DNA of 64,000 bases, from positions 2,914,001 through 2,978,000 of the forward strand of contig OZ246020.1 in NCBI GenBank assembly GCA_965230795.1, given 5' to 3'. The notes under the pieces were generated by a model, which was given only the letters and a program-made list of their open reading frames with translations, ran no database searches and was not told the origin of the DNA. This DNA comes from PZPK01 sp965230795 (GTDB lineage: Bacteria > Pseudomonadota > Gammaproteobacteria > Pseudomonadales > Oleiphilaceae). A program made the position numbers and the translations under genes. Shown piece after piece: positions 1-9,203 of the stretch (position 1 is its first letter; every line of letters starts with the position of its first letter).

Positions 1-362
1 GGAAACAAGTAATCTTCATGTCCTAGCCGTTTCTTTTCAACCCACGCCAAAATCGAATCTCTTGTTTGTTTTGTGATTTTGAATTGAACCGGCTGCGATG
101 TTTTTTGCTGGAGTACCATTGCTCGCTTGAGAATCTGCGAGCCATGACTAATATCTCGAATCTTTAGCTTTACCAAATCACAGCTGCGTAATTTGCTGTC
201 GATAGCGAGATTGAACAAAGCGAGATCCCTCAGTTTATTGAATATCTGAAGACGAACTCTTATTGCCCAAATTTCTTGAATTTTTAACGGCGGTTTTTGC
301 CCAATGATTTTTCCTTTGTTCCAAGGTTCAGTGAAGTGATTACTTTGATCTGTATAAATCAT
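1..362 (-). CDS. Tyrosine recombinase/integrase, N-terminal part, cut by the window edge
   Basis: The reading frame opens with ATG at 362 and stays open for 120 codons to the left edge, so the C-terminal part lies outside the window. The visible protein resembles the short tyrosine recombinases that consist almost only of a catalytic domain. The stretch LRSCDLVKLKIRDI, near residues 60-73, matches box I, where the first catalytic Arg sits. The box II His-x-x-Arg and the Tyr nucleophile would lie off the edge. Such enzymes cut and rejoin DNA at specific sites during integration of phages, integrons or islands. The gene is AT-rich compared with the core genes further right, which fits acquired DNA. 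Whether it is intact cannot be judged here. Confidence 0.7.
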   Translation of the reverse strand, partial: MIYTDQSNHFTEPWNKGKIIGQKPPLKIQEIWAIRVRLQIFNKLRDLALFNLAIDSKLRSCDLVKLKIRDISHGSQILKRAMVLQQKTSQPVQFKITKQTRDSILAWVEKKRLGHEDYLF

Positions 363-494
363 TTTATAACCCTCTTTCAGTGAGTGGGGCTATATTTTCT
401 CACTTCATTCTGGGTAGATGCAGAATGATCAAAGCAGACCAAAATATTGTATGGCTGGAATTAAACTTTCCGTCCAAAGCAGTCATTGATTGTC

Positions 495-992
495 TTATAG
501 TGAATTTCCAGTATCGAAATTAGTAACACTTGTGAGGATATCCACAATTTCCTTTTTTAGCTCCACTGATATGCTGTAATCCCAGCATTCATCTCCGCTT
601 GAGTATTCTTCTAGTGTTTTGCCAGAAGCGGTCAAGAAATGTGAATCATTCATTGAAGTGAAATCAAATTCTATATTTGAGAAATACCTAGATTGACGTC
701 GTGTTTCTGCTCCCGCTCCTATTTCAAGTTGGAGGCTGCCCACGTACTCCAAATCATTAATCGGTTTCGTTATGGTGGGACTGTGAATTACGCTATTTGA
801 TAATTCTGCGTTTAACCAATATCGTTTCCTGAAGTAGGCGTTGTCTTGTCCTGTATCTTCAAATGAAATTGCAAGCCTATAATGTTTGTTTTCAAAGCGG
901 GTAAATGTAAAAAAACAATCTGATGAAGAGATTAATCTACCATTAATCTTAGCCTGACATTTCAAGCCTTTAACATTAAAACCAATTTTCAT
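495..992 (-). CDS. Hypothetical protein, 165 aa
   Basis: I do not recognise this protein. It has no obvious signal peptide or membrane segment and is a mixed polar/aromatic sequence with an acidic C-terminal third. The base composition is AT-rich (many Asn, Lys, Ile, Phe and Ser codons), unlike the efflux operon to its right but like the recombinase fragment to its left. Together they look like part of a mobile or recently acquired segment. The ATG at 992 has no strong ribosome binding site, so the start is uncertain. Confidence 0.5.
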   Translation of the reverse strand: MKIGFNVKGLKCQAKINGRLISSSDCFFTFTRFENKHYRLAISFEDTGQDNAYFRKRYWLNAELSNSVIHSPTITKPINDLEYVGSLQLEIGAGAETRRQSRYFSNIEFDFTSMNDSHFLTASGKTLEEYSSGDECWDYSISVELKKEIVDILTSVTNFDTGNSL

Positions 993-1295
993 TTATCCAT
1001 AAATTCTGTGTTTGATTGACGCTCATCCTATAGGAATAGTCTCGCACATCGAGTTTGATTGTTAAATGACTGCTTTGACGACAGAGCAGTATAAGTTATT
1101 TCAAATCTTAATGACGGCTTCTGGCCGATTTCAGTCACTCAAACTTTGGGAAAGATACTACTTCGAAAGACCAATTTGTTGATAACTTGGCGCCTCTGTT
1201 TACGTCCGCTTCTCACAATGCAGATGCGATTTCCCGTCACCCTTATCGTTCGCCATGGAAACGAAGCCGTCGAACACTTATTTAAATCACCACAA
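993..1295. other. Intergenic stretch without a recognisable gene
   Basis: About 300 bases lie between the AT-rich orphan gene and the 3' end of the AraC-type regulator. I see no convincing coding frame, RNA gene or terminator with a T run. A 26-codon open frame on the plus strand near 1225-1305 is too short and unrecognised to call. The stretch probably marks the border between the acquired left edge and the efflux operon. Confidence 0.4.
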
Positions 1296-2333
1296 TCACT
1301 GTGAATTGCCCTGCTCGCGATAGGCTCCAGGCGTCTTCCCGGTCCATTTTTTGAACGCGCGATTAAAAGCAGCGGGTTCGGAGAAACCCAGCGCTTCCGC
1401 TATGTCATGTAAGGGAATATCCGGTTGATCCAGCAATATCATGGCACGGTCACGACGGACACTGTCTTTGATTTCCTGAAAGCTGTTGCCTTCTTCCTTG
1501 AGCCTGCGGCGCAGGGTGTGGGTGGTCATATGCAGCTCTTCCGACACCTCCTCGAAACTCAGCATTTCCACCTCTGTGTGCATACCATGACGATGCAATA
1601 GCAATCGTTTGATCTGTGCGGTCAGGCTGTCATCGGAACGAAACTGGGTCAGCAGGGATTCCGGCGCATGATTCAGAAACGGCACCAGACTGTCACTGTC
1701 CTGCCGCAGTGGCAAAGACAACAAACGTTTGTTGAAAACCACCATATTGCGCGACTGTGAAAAGTCATGCCGGCAGGGAAACATTAACGAAAACTCGTCT
1801 TCAAAGGATGGCTTCGGGAAGCGAAACTGAATGCGTTCCAGCAACATGGGCTGGTTGATCATCCAGCACGACAGACGAATCCAGATCACAAACAGGGAGG
1901 TGACGAAGAAGGTGTCGTCCAGATCGTGGGGGTTTTTAAAATCGATCACCCAGCGCGCTTCGTCTCCCGATTCTTCCAACTCCAGTGTCAGGTCATCGGT
2001 TAGCAGATTGATAAAACGGGCACTGCGCAACAGGCCCCGCCGCAGGTTGCCTGCCGTAATGATGGCATGGCACATCATGCTGAACACACCGATTTTAAAA
2101 GGGCGCGTCAGAAAGCCACTGGCCTCATCGCCCATTTCATGCCAGAGCGAACGTAACAGCGGGCCCAACTGTTCCAGAGGAATACGAGCTTCGCTATCGG
2201 TCTCATTCAGGGTCTCGGCCAATTGCGGCAGCTCCGCCCGTTCAAGCACCCGGTTCAGATCAACCTGGTGAAAACGCGGTCCTACCAACAGGGATTGGAT
2301 CAAGGCGACGGGAACGGAATGATGCTTACTCAT
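1296..2333 (-). CDS. AraC-family transcriptional regulator
   Basis: This 345-residue protein has the layout of AraC regulators with an N-terminal arabinose-binding-like sensor domain (about residues 25-205). The C-terminal AraC DNA-binding domain (about 255-340) has two helix-turn-helix units: EEVSEELHMTTHTLRRRLKE, and DIAEALGFSEPAAFNRAFKKW followed by GKTPGAYR. Its start codon overlaps the stop of the RND pump gene (shared ATGAGTAA, 2326-2333), so it is the last gene of the efflux operon and is probably translationally coupled to it. It may control the pump genes or respond to a pump substrate; the inducer cannot be read from the sequence. Confidence 0.9.
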   Translation of the reverse strand: MSKHHSVPVALIQSLLVGPRFHQVDLNRVLERAELPQLAETLNETDSEARIPLEQLGPLLRSLWHEMGDEASGFLTRPFKIGVFSMMCHAIITAGNLRRGLLRSARFINLLTDDLTLELEESGDEARWVIDFKNPHDLDDTFFVTSLFVIWIRLSCWMINQPMLLERIQFRFPKPSFEDEFSLMFPCRHDFSQSRNMVVFNKRLLSLPLRQDSDSLVPFLNHAPESLLTQFRSDDSLTAQIKRLLLHRHGMHTEVEMLSFEEVSEELHMTTHTLRRRLKEEGNSFQEIKDSVRRDRAMILLDQPDIPLHDIAEALGFSEPAAFNRAFKKWTGKTPGAYREQGNSQ

Positions 2334-5300
2334 GACCTGTCTGCAATTTGCCCTTCAGTTCGGCAACACGAAATTTGACGTCTTCGATCACCATGTAATT
2401 GATGGGCACCAACAATAAGGTAATCGCCGTCGCAAATAAAATCCCGAAACCCAGTGAAACGGCCATTGGTATTAAAAATTGTGCCTGAGTGGATTTTTCA
2501 AACAACAAAGGCATTAACCCCAGAAAGGTGGTCAGGGATGTCAGAATCACGGGACGAAACCGAGCGGCCGCGGCGATGGTTACGGCTTCATGCAAATCCC
2601 CGCCCTGTCCTACCCGCTTGTTGATAAAGTCCACCAGTACCAGACTGTCGTTCACGACAATGCCGATTAATGCCAGCATTCCCAACAGACTGATCAGGGT
2701 GAGATCCATCCCCATCAACCAGTGACCACCAATGGCTCCGATGGCGCCAAAGGGAATCACCGACATCACAATGATTGGTTGCCAGTAGGATTTGAAGGGA
2801 ATCGCCAGCAGGCTGTAAATGATAAAGGCCACAAACAACAAGCCATACTTTAGACTGCCAAAAGACTGTCGCTGTTCCTTGGCTTCACCTTCGAGGGTAT
2901 AGCTGACACCTGGATACTGAACCAACAGCGGATCAATAAACTCCCGCAGTTCCTGTTGCAGAATCAGCATATTGGTATTCTGCTTGTCGATGTCAGCACT
3001 GACGTTGATGGTGCGATTGCGGTCAAGACGGTAGATGCTGGCCGGACTGGTTTCCGGCACCAGCTCGGCAAGCTGCGAGAGAGGAATACGATCCCCCTCG
3101 GTATTGGTAATCAGAAAGCTATCCAAAGACGTCACAGCACTGCGGTCCGATTCCGGATAGCGTAGCATCACCCGAATATCTTCCCGGCCGCGCTGAATAC
3201 GCTGGACCTCATAACCATAAAAGGCTTCGCGAACCTGACGCAGGATTTCCTGTCGGGAAAGCCCCAGGGTAAAGGCCTGCCGCTTCAGGCGAATTTGCAG
3301 CGCTTCCTTGCCATCGGAAAAGCTGTCACCAATATCGAACACTGTCGGATAGGTCGCCAGTTTCTGTTTGATACGCTCGGCAACCGCGCTCAGGTCTTCA
3401 AAACTCTGGCCGCGCAGCTGAATGTCGATGGGGTCACTCACCCGACCAATCTCGGCCCGATAGGTCAGGGTTTCGGCACCGGGAATTGTCCCCACCAGGG
3501 CCCGCCATTCTTCCACCAATTGCGTGCTGGTAATGGAAGACTGTCTGTCCTCGGGCGCGGTGATTTCAAACATAACCCGCCCATAATGGGTGGCCGAAGC
3601 AGAAGAGCCACTGCCCGCCGTAGAAAGAATATTGCGAATCACCGGCTCGGCTTCCATGCCCTCTTCAATGGGGGGATCAATGTATTTTTCCTGCAGGATT
3701 TTTGCTGCACTCAACATATGGCTGACATAGCGATCAGTGACCTCGATGGGTGTTCCGGTCGGCATCACCAGACTGCCATAGGCCACTTCACTCTGTACCT
3801 TGGGAAAGAAAATAAAGCGCATCCAGCCGCTGGAAATCAGCGCATTGAGAATGAACAGGCTGCCAATTGCCACCGCCAGACAAAGGTAGCGATAGTGCAA
3901 GACCCAGCCCAGCAAAGGCCGATAATACTTTAGCACCGCCTGTTCGAAACCGTCGGCGAACTGTTGTTGCCAGCGTTGCAACCGCCCATGCTGTTGTGAG
4001 GGTTTTAACCTGAGGTGCTTGAGGTGAGCGGGTAACACCAGTTTTGACTCGATCAGGGAGAACAGCAGAATCGGAATCACCACCACCGGGATGGCTGCAA
4101 ACAGTTGTCCCCGCACACCTTCAATAAAGGCAATGGGCAGAAATGCAGCCACCGTGGTGAGGATGCCGAAGGTCACCGGCACGGCCACCTCCTTCGTGCC
4201 ATTGATCACCGCATCGAGACTGTTCTCCGAGCCCCTGAGGTGGGTGTAGATATTCTCACCGGTGACAATGGCATCATCTACCACGATCCCGAGAATCACG
4301 ATAAAACCAAACAAACTGATGACGTTGAGCGTAATACCGAACATGGGCATAAACAGAAAGGCGCCCATAAAGGAGACCGGAATACCGATACAAACCCAAA
4401 AGGCAATCGCCGGACGCAGGAACAAGGTCAACAAGAGCATGACCAGAATCCCCCCCTGAATGGCATTATCTGACAAGGTCTTCAAACGCTTCTTGACGAT
4501 TTTCGAGCGGTCCCGCCAGGGCGTCAGAGTCAGGGTGCCAGGCAAGGTGTCGGCGCTGGCTTTCAGGTAAGCCATCACCTTGTCCGCTACCTCAATGGCA
4601 CTCTGATCCCCTACCCGATACACATCGACCAATGCAGCGCGCTGACCATTAAAACGCGTCAGAATCGGTGACTCCACAAAGCCGTCGCGTACCTGGGCGA
4701 TATCCCCCAACCGCACCAGGCTGCCATCCCGTTGTTTCAGGATCACGATCTCTTCGAACTGGGGTTTGCGGTACGCCTGTCCACTGGAACGAATCAGAAT
4801 GTCACCGCCAGCCGATTTCACCGTGCCTGCCGACAGGTCCTGGGAACTACGCTGAATCGCATCGGCTACCTGAGCCAGAGTGACGCCGTAGCGTCTGAGG
4901 GTTTGCTCATCGATATCGATGCTGATCTCGTAATCACGCACGCCATCGAGTTCCACCTGGGTGATGCCGTCGATGTCCAGCAATTCGTCCCTGACACGTT
5001 CAGCTTCCTGACGGATTTCCAGCTCTGACAACGGCCCGGACACCGCAACACTGATTACCTCCCGGGTACGTTTTGCCAGACTCACCACAGGCCTTTCTGC
5101 ATCGGCAGGCAGATTGTTGATGGCGTCGATTCGGTTTTTTACCTCAGTCAGCAACTCCTGCGCGTCATAGCGTTCCTCGAGATTGATAATGAGCCTGCCG
5201 CTGCCTTCCGATGATCGGCTCGACAGGGTATCGATCCCCTCAAGATCCTGTACCGCTTCTTCCAGCTTGATGCTGACGCTGGTTTCGATGTCGGTAGGCA

Positions 5301-5460
5301 AGGCGCCGGGCACCGCTACCGATACGGTAATGACGCGAGGTTCAATGGTAGGAAAGACTTCCAGAGGGATATTGAGTTTTAAGGAGCCGAGACCCACGGC
5401 CAGCAGGGTCACCATCAGCAGGTTGGCTGCAACGTGGTTGCGCGCAAACCAGGCGATCAA
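2326..5460 (-). CDS. RND-family efflux transporter, inner-membrane pump subunit
   Basis: This 1044-residue protein has the duplicated AcrB/MexB-type architecture: one N-terminal membrane helix, a large periplasmic loop, a cluster of helices from about residue 335, a second periplasmic loop and a second helix cluster. The paired aspartates of the proton relay in TM4 are visible at about 395-396 (GIVVDDAIVTGENIY). The second half shows the matching IGIVVNDSLVLVDF. It should be a proton-driven pump working as a trimer with the adaptor encoded immediately upstream. The start codon overlaps the adaptor stop by 4 bases. No TolC-like outer-membrane channel is encoded nearby, so an outside channel is presumably used. 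The substrate is unknown. Confidence 0.93.
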   Translation of the reverse strand: MIAWFARNHVAANLLMVTLLAVGLGSLKLNIPLEVFPTIEPRVITVSVAVPGALPTDIETSVSIKLEEAVQDLEGIDTLSSRSSEGSGRLIINLEERYDAQELLTEVKNRIDAINNLPADAERPVVSLAKRTREVISVAVSGPLSELEIRQEAERVRDELLDIDGITQVELDGVRDYEISIDIDEQTLRRYGVTLAQVADAIQRSSQDLSAGTVKSAGGDILIRSSGQAYRKPQFEEIVILKQRDGSLVRLGDIAQVRDGFVESPILTRFNGQRAALVDVYRVGDQSAIEVADKVMAYLKASADTLPGTLTLTPWRDRSKIVKKRLKTLSDNAIQGGILVMLLLTLFLRPAIAFWVCIGIPVSFMGAFLFMPMFGITLNVISLFGFIVILGIVVDDAIVTGENIYTHLRGSENSLDAVINGTKEVAVPVTFGILTTVAAFLPIAFIEGVRGQLFAAIPVVVIPILLFSLIESKLVLPAHLKHLRLKPSQQHGRLQRWQQQFADGFEQAVLKYYRPLLGWVLHYRYLCLAVAIGSLFILNALISSGWMRFIFFPKVQSEVAYGSLVMPTGTPIEVTDRYVSHMLSAAKILQEKYIDPPIEEGMEAEPVIRNILSTAGSGSSASATHYGRVMFEITAPEDRQSSITSTQLVEEWRALVGTIPGAETLTYRAEIGRVSDPIDIQLRGQSFEDLSAVAERIKQKLATYPTVFDIGDSFSDGKEALQIRLKRQAFTLGLSRQEILRQVREAFYGYEVQRIQRGREDIRVMLRYPESDRSAVTSLDSFLITNTEGDRIPLSQLAELVPETSPASIYRLDRNRTINVSADIDKQNTNMLILQQELREFIDPLLVQYPGVSYTLEGEAKEQRQSFGSLKYGLLFVAFIIYSLLAIPFKSYWQPIIVMSVIPFGAIGAIGGHWLMGMDLTLISLLGMLALIGIVVNDSLVLVDFINKRVGQGGDLHEAVTIAAAARFRPVILTSLTTFLGLMPLLFEKSTQAQFLIPMAVSLGFGILFATAITLLLVPINYMVIEDVKFRVAELKGKLQTGHE

Positions 5461-6701
5461 GGCTGAGTCCTCGTCGCCGTATCAGGACCGGAATCGAGTC
5501 GGTTTTCACTGACCCGGGTACCACTGGTCACCTGCCCCAGCAGGGTCAGTACCAGACGGTCACCCGCATTAAGGCCCTCGCCGACAATGCTGATCTCCGA
5601 GTTGCGCCAGAGAATATCCACTTCCCGCCGGTACAGCAAAGCAGATGATGCACTCGATGACTCTGCGTTTTCGAGTTGCTCATCATCCTTCACCACGTAG
5701 ACATAGCTACCCTGATAGACACTGGCATTGGGCACAACCAGGGCATCCTCCAGCTGCCTGCCCTCAATCTCGGCTTCAATATATTGCCCGATCTTCAGAG
5801 GCTGGCGTGCGTTGTCCGGATTCTCGGAAAACGGATCTTCAATGCGCGCGACCACAAACAACTGCTGACTACGCTCATCGATGGCCGCTTCGGTACGCAC
5901 CACCTTGCCCGGCCACTGTTCTCCGCCGGGTGCCAGTGGATTCGACAATATAACCTGTGTTAGTGTCTCCGCGTCAGCGGGGGTATTACCCAGTCCCGGC
6001 AGGTCGACGAATGCCAGATCCCGACTGGATATGGGCAGCCTCACTTCGGCAGTATCCGTGACATAACCGTCCGCCAATTTAACGTTGGGATTCACCACCG
6101 CTCCCAAATCCACCAATATATTTTGCAGACGACCGGTAAACGGCGATTGCACCGTTGTGCGCTCCAGGTTCAGCTTCGCCTGCTCCAACTCTACCCTCGC
6201 GGCCTCCAGTCCCACTTGCGCCGACCTGAGCTGGGGCTTTCGCAAGGCGTAATCCGTTGCTTCTTTGGCATTGCGCTGGGTAGACCAATCCCTTTGCGCC
6301 TGAGCGTAGCGGGCTTCTTCTTCGGCCAGTGCCAATTGCGCCGCAGCCAGATTGCGCTGGGCCTGCTGCAAGGCGACCACATAGTCGGAATCATCCAGAG
6401 TCAGCAGCCAGTCACCTTTGCGAACAAACGCGCCCGCCTTGAAGTGAGGCGACACCTCAAGAATCTGTCCGCTGACGAGTGGATAGAGCTGGGCCCGACT
6501 GCGGGCCTCTACCCGACCAAAGGAAGGAATAGTGATGGTTACCGGCTGTGCTACCAGGGTCTGCGTTTCGACAGATAGCAAGGGTGCGGAAGCGCGTTTG
6601 CCGGTGCTGGCATCGGGGGAGGACTGGGCAATGACCCTGGCGAGAGCGATTAACGCAATGAGCGCAATCAGGGGCAATCCAGCCCGAACAAACAATGACA
6701 T
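5457..6701 (-). CDS. RND efflux periplasmic adaptor (membrane fusion protein)
   Basis: The protein begins with a hydrophobic signal/anchor segment. It continues with the adaptor fold: a lipoyl-like half (FGRVEARSRAQLYPLVSGQI), an Ala/Gln/Glu-rich coiled-coil hairpin at about residues 110-190, the second lipoyl half, and beta-barrel and membrane-proximal domains. It links the inner-membrane pump to an outer-membrane channel. I chose ATG 6701 (414 aa) over the TTG at 6707. The stop overlaps the pump start (ATGA). It is the first gene of the operon, transcribed divergently from the lactate dehydrogenase gene across about 230 bases. Confidence 0.9.
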   Translation of the reverse strand: MSLFVRAGLPLIALIALIALARVIAQSSPDASTGKRASAPLLSVETQTLVAQPVTITIPSFGRVEARSRAQLYPLVSGQILEVSPHFKAGAFVRKGDWLLTLDDSDYVVALQQAQRNLAAAQLALAEEEARYAQAQRDWSTQRNAKEATDYALRKPQLRSAQVGLEAARVELEQAKLNLERTTVQSPFTGRLQNILVDLGAVVNPNVKLADGYVTDTAEVRLPISSRDLAFVDLPGLGNTPADAETLTQVILSNPLAPGGEQWPGKVVRTEAAIDERSQQLFVVARIEDPFSENPDNARQPLKIGQYIEAEIEGRQLEDALVVPNASVYQGSYVYVVKDDEQLENAESSSASSALLYRREVDILWRNSEISIVGEGLNAGDRLVLTLLGQVTSGTRVSENRLDSGPDTATRTQP

Positions 6702-6932
6702 CTTCAATTCAATCCGGAAATTTCAAGGGCAAACCCAGACTATAAACGCGGGCGCGTCATTTAAAAAGTGTGGTGGTATTCCGAACGCGTAAAGAAAAGG
6801 TAAAACCCAGTATCCTTTATCTCCAGCTCCTGCCGACGTTTACATTTATCAAGACTCTGGCATGATGGGACGTTCACTGTGACGAACGACGATGTCCCGA
6901 CAGACAAGAACCAATAATAACGAGTGTATGAC

Positions 6933-8135
6933 ATGTCCATTTTGACGAACGCTTCGACTGAAACCAGAGGCCTCGGCATCAGCCCCGCCAACATCGATGA
7001 CTTTCGCAAACTCGCCTATCGTCGTCTGCCCCGACAGTTTTTTGATTACATCGATGGCGGTTCCTTTGATGAAACCACGCTGGCAGAGAACCGTCTGGCA
7101 TTTCAGCGCCATGCCCTGCGCCAGCGCGTCTTGCAGGACGTCAGTGAGATCAATACCCGGTGCGAACTTTTAGGCGACACGCTCGCCCTGCCCCTGGTGC
7201 TGGCCCCGGTTGGTCTTGCAGGCTGCTATGCCCGCCGCGGCGAAGTACAGGCGCTCAAGGCCGCGCACAACAAACACGTTCCCTTCTGCCTGTCGACTGT
7301 GAGCATCTGTTCCATCGACGAATTGCATGCAGCTCAGGCCGGCAGTTTCTGGTTTCAGCTCTATGTGATTCGTGATCGGGATTTTTGCATCAAGCTGTTG
7401 CAACAGGCCCGTCATGCAGGTGTCACCAAACTCGTTTTTACTGTGGATCTGCCGGTTGTGGGTGAGCGACTGCGGGACATCCGCAACGGACTCAACGGCA
7501 ATATCGGCATCACCGGAGGGCTCAAGCGCGCCTGGGATATCCTGCGTCACCCGCGCTGGCTCTGGGATGTTCCCGTGTCCGGTAAACCACTGATGTTTGG
7601 CAATCTTTCAAGCGCCGTTCCCGATGCCCGCTCTCTGACTGATTTCAAAGCGTGGGTGGATGCACAGTTTGACCCCTCCATGACCTGGGATAATCTGGGT
7701 TGGATTCGGGAGCATTGGGACGGACAACTGATCATCAAGGGCATTCTGGACAAAGACGATGCGCGACAGGCCTTGAATGTCGGCGCCGATGGCATTGTGG
7801 TGTCCAATCATGGAGGCCGCCAGCTCGATGGTGCACCGGCGACGCTTGACGTGTTACCGGAGATCAAAGCTACTGTTAAAGACCAGTGTACGCTCCTGGT
7901 GGACGGTGGCATTCGCAGCGGAACGGATATTCTGAAAGCCCTGGCCATGGGCGCCGATGCCTGTCTGCTGGGGCGAGCCTGGGCCTACGCATTGGCAGCA
8001 CGCGGACAGGCAGGCGTCGAATCCATGCTGGATATGCTGTCCCATGAGCTAAAAGTTGCCATGGCTCTGACAGGCTGTAAGCGCCTCGATGATCTTTCAC
8101 CACAGATTTTGCGACAGGCAAACCAGGGACGGTAA
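6933..8135 (+). CDS. lldD: FMN-dependent L-lactate dehydrogenase (alpha-hydroxy-acid oxidase family)
   Basis: The protein is about 400 residues, close to E. coli LldD (396). It shows the family landmarks in order: FDYIDGGS near the N-terminus, SFWFQLYVIRDRD, VDLPVVGERLRDIRNG, IIKGILDKDDA with the FMN-contacting Lys, SNHGGRQLDG with the catalytic His and substrate-binding Arg, and DGGIRSGTDILKALAMGADACLLGR for FMN phosphate binding. It oxidises L-lactate (or a close 2-hydroxy acid) to pyruvate and passes electrons to the membrane quinone pool. I prefer ATG 6933 to the in-frame GTG at 6924. A lipoprotein gene follows after 8 bases. Family membership is sure; the exact substrate is inferred. Confidence 0.88.
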   Translation: MSILTNASTETRGLGISPANIDDFRKLAYRRLPRQFFDYIDGGSFDETTLAENRLAFQRHALRQRVLQDVSEINTRCELLGDTLALPLVLAPVGLAGCYARRGEVQALKAAHNKHVPFCLSTVSICSIDELHAAQAGSFWFQLYVIRDRDFCIKLLQQARHAGVTKLVFTVDLPVVGERLRDIRNGLNGNIGITGGLKRAWDILRHPRWLWDVPVSGKPLMFGNLSSAVPDARSLTDFKAWVDAQFDPSMTWDNLGWIREHWDGQLIIKGILDKDDARQALNVGADGIVVSNHGGRQLDGAPATLDVLPEIKATVKDQCTLLVDGGIRSGTDILKALAMGADACLLGRAWAYALAARGQAGVESMLDMLSHELKVAMALTGCKRLDDLSPQILRQANQGR

Positions 8136-8143
8136 TAACAAAC

Positions 8144-8665
8144 ATGAACCAGCACAGCATTGCCAACATCAAAGCCTCGATTATCGCCTGCGCGATGGCG
8201 CTGCCTATCTCGGCCTGCCAATCGGAGTCGGATCAAAGTAATACCAACGACACCACGAGTACCGATCTTTCAGTCATCGCCGCAGCACCGATGGCGACGA
8301 ATTCTTTGACAGGCACCCAGTCTCCCCATGGACTAACGAGCGCCGTGCCTGCCGTGCTGGCCTATTTGGACGTGATCAAACAACTCAGCGATGAGAGCGA
8401 GAAAGAACGTCTCTCTCGCTATTTTGTGACCGAAGCACATTCTGCTGATGAAGATGAAAGCATCTGGATGTTGATTGAATCCATGGAACAGAAAGCACAC
8501 CTGAACGCCAGCGAAGCCCTTACCCTGAAACTGGCGTGGCTGGAAAAAACCAGCCCCAATGAACAGAGCTTTCTGGAGCAATCCCAGGCCCTGATCGACA
8601 CCTATGGTCGCAGTGAGGACACGCCCGCGCCGGTGACGCCGAGTCCTGCAACAGGCTTCTATTAG
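8144..8665 (+). CDS. Small predicted lipoprotein, unknown function
   Basis: This 173-residue protein has a hydrophobic N-terminus ending in a lipobox (PISAC, Cys at about residue 26). It is followed by a Ser/Thr/Asp-rich linker and a mainly helical, acidic domain. I recognise no known domain. It starts only 8 bases after lldD on the same strand and is probably cotranscribed with it. The stop codon TAG shares its last base with the first unit of the 7-bp tandem repeat that follows. Confidence 0.65.
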   Translation: MNQHSIANIKASIIACAMALPISACQSESDQSNTNDTTSTDLSVIAAAPMATNSLTGTQSPHGLTSAVPAVLAYLDVIKQLSDESEKERLSRYFVTEAHSADEDESIWMLIESMEQKAHLNASEALTLKLAWLEKTSPNEQSFLEQSQALIDTYGRSEDTPAPVTPSPATGFY

Positions 8666-8760
8666 CTAGAAGCCAGAAGCTAGAAGCTAGAAGCTAGAAG
8701 CTAGAAGCTAGAAGCTAGAAGCTAGAAGCTAGAAGCTAGAAGCTAGAAGCTAGAAGCTAA
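8665..8760. repeat. Tandem repeat, 13 full units of GCTAGAA
   Basis: Thirteen consecutive 7-bp units GCTAGAA fill 8665-8755, with one variant (GCCAGAA in unit 2), followed by a partial unit GCTAA. The array begins on the last base of the lipoprotein stop codon, so changes in copy number would not alter that protein. Because 7 is not a multiple of 3, all frames contain stops. The perfect copies suggest recent slippage expansion. Confidence 0.95.
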
Positions 8761-9203
8761 TAGCCTCACGCAGCTTGAGCCGCGCTTTCAAGCATTCTGC
8801 TTTCCTTCATAATAGTGGAAGGATTAATTGGCCGCTCTATGAAAACATAATATGGCCAAACTCATCACGCCTTCAAAAAGGCTCATCTAACCCATATCGT
8901 CACATTGCCTTTGTGAGAGAAGCAGACGTTAAACACTTTCCTTTTTAGCGCAGCACTATAGACATTGTTGATTGAAATGCTGACACAATTGAAACCCCTC
9001 CACCGCGTCATTGCCGCCTGCGCGGCAATGACGCGGTGGAGGGGTTTCAATTAAGTCCTCTATTCACCAGAGCCAGACTAACCTACCTAACCAGTTCGGC
9101 CACAAGAGATTGATTATGAAGGTATATTTTGGCCAAAGCGGCCACGTTATGATTTCAGCACCACTTCAGGCCTGCGTGTCATCCATTCAACCCCTGGCAA
9201 CGT
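8761..9203. other. Gene-poor spacer with a palindrome
   Basis: More than 400 bases follow the 7-bp array with no convincing gene. The only clear structure is the long perfect inverted repeat at 8987-9052, listed separately. Two loosely similar stretches containing ATGGCCAAA/TTGGCCAAA occur near 8850 and 9130. A 42-codon open frame starting near 9117 is not recognised and was not called. Confidence 0.5.
8987..9052. repeat. Perfect 31-bp inverted repeat with a 4-base loop
   Basis: Arms 8987-9017 and 9022-9052 are exact reverse complements, separated by CTGC. The outer ends are AATTGAAACCCC/GGGGTTTCAATT and the core is CGTCATTGCCGC/GCGGCAATGACG. It stands alone, well away from neighbouring genes, and lacks a T run after the stem, so it is not a standard intrinsic terminator. 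The core resembles the short palindromic intergenic repeats (REP or dRS3-like) found in many proteobacteria. Confidence 0.95.

Noticed and set aside
3295..3933. Plus-strand frame of 212 codons inside the RND pump gene
   Set aside because: Antisense of a well-conserved pump gene, no domain, no ribosome binding site.
8665..8760. CRISPR or protein-coding repeat
   Set aside because: Uninterrupted 7-bp units without spacers; every frame has stops.
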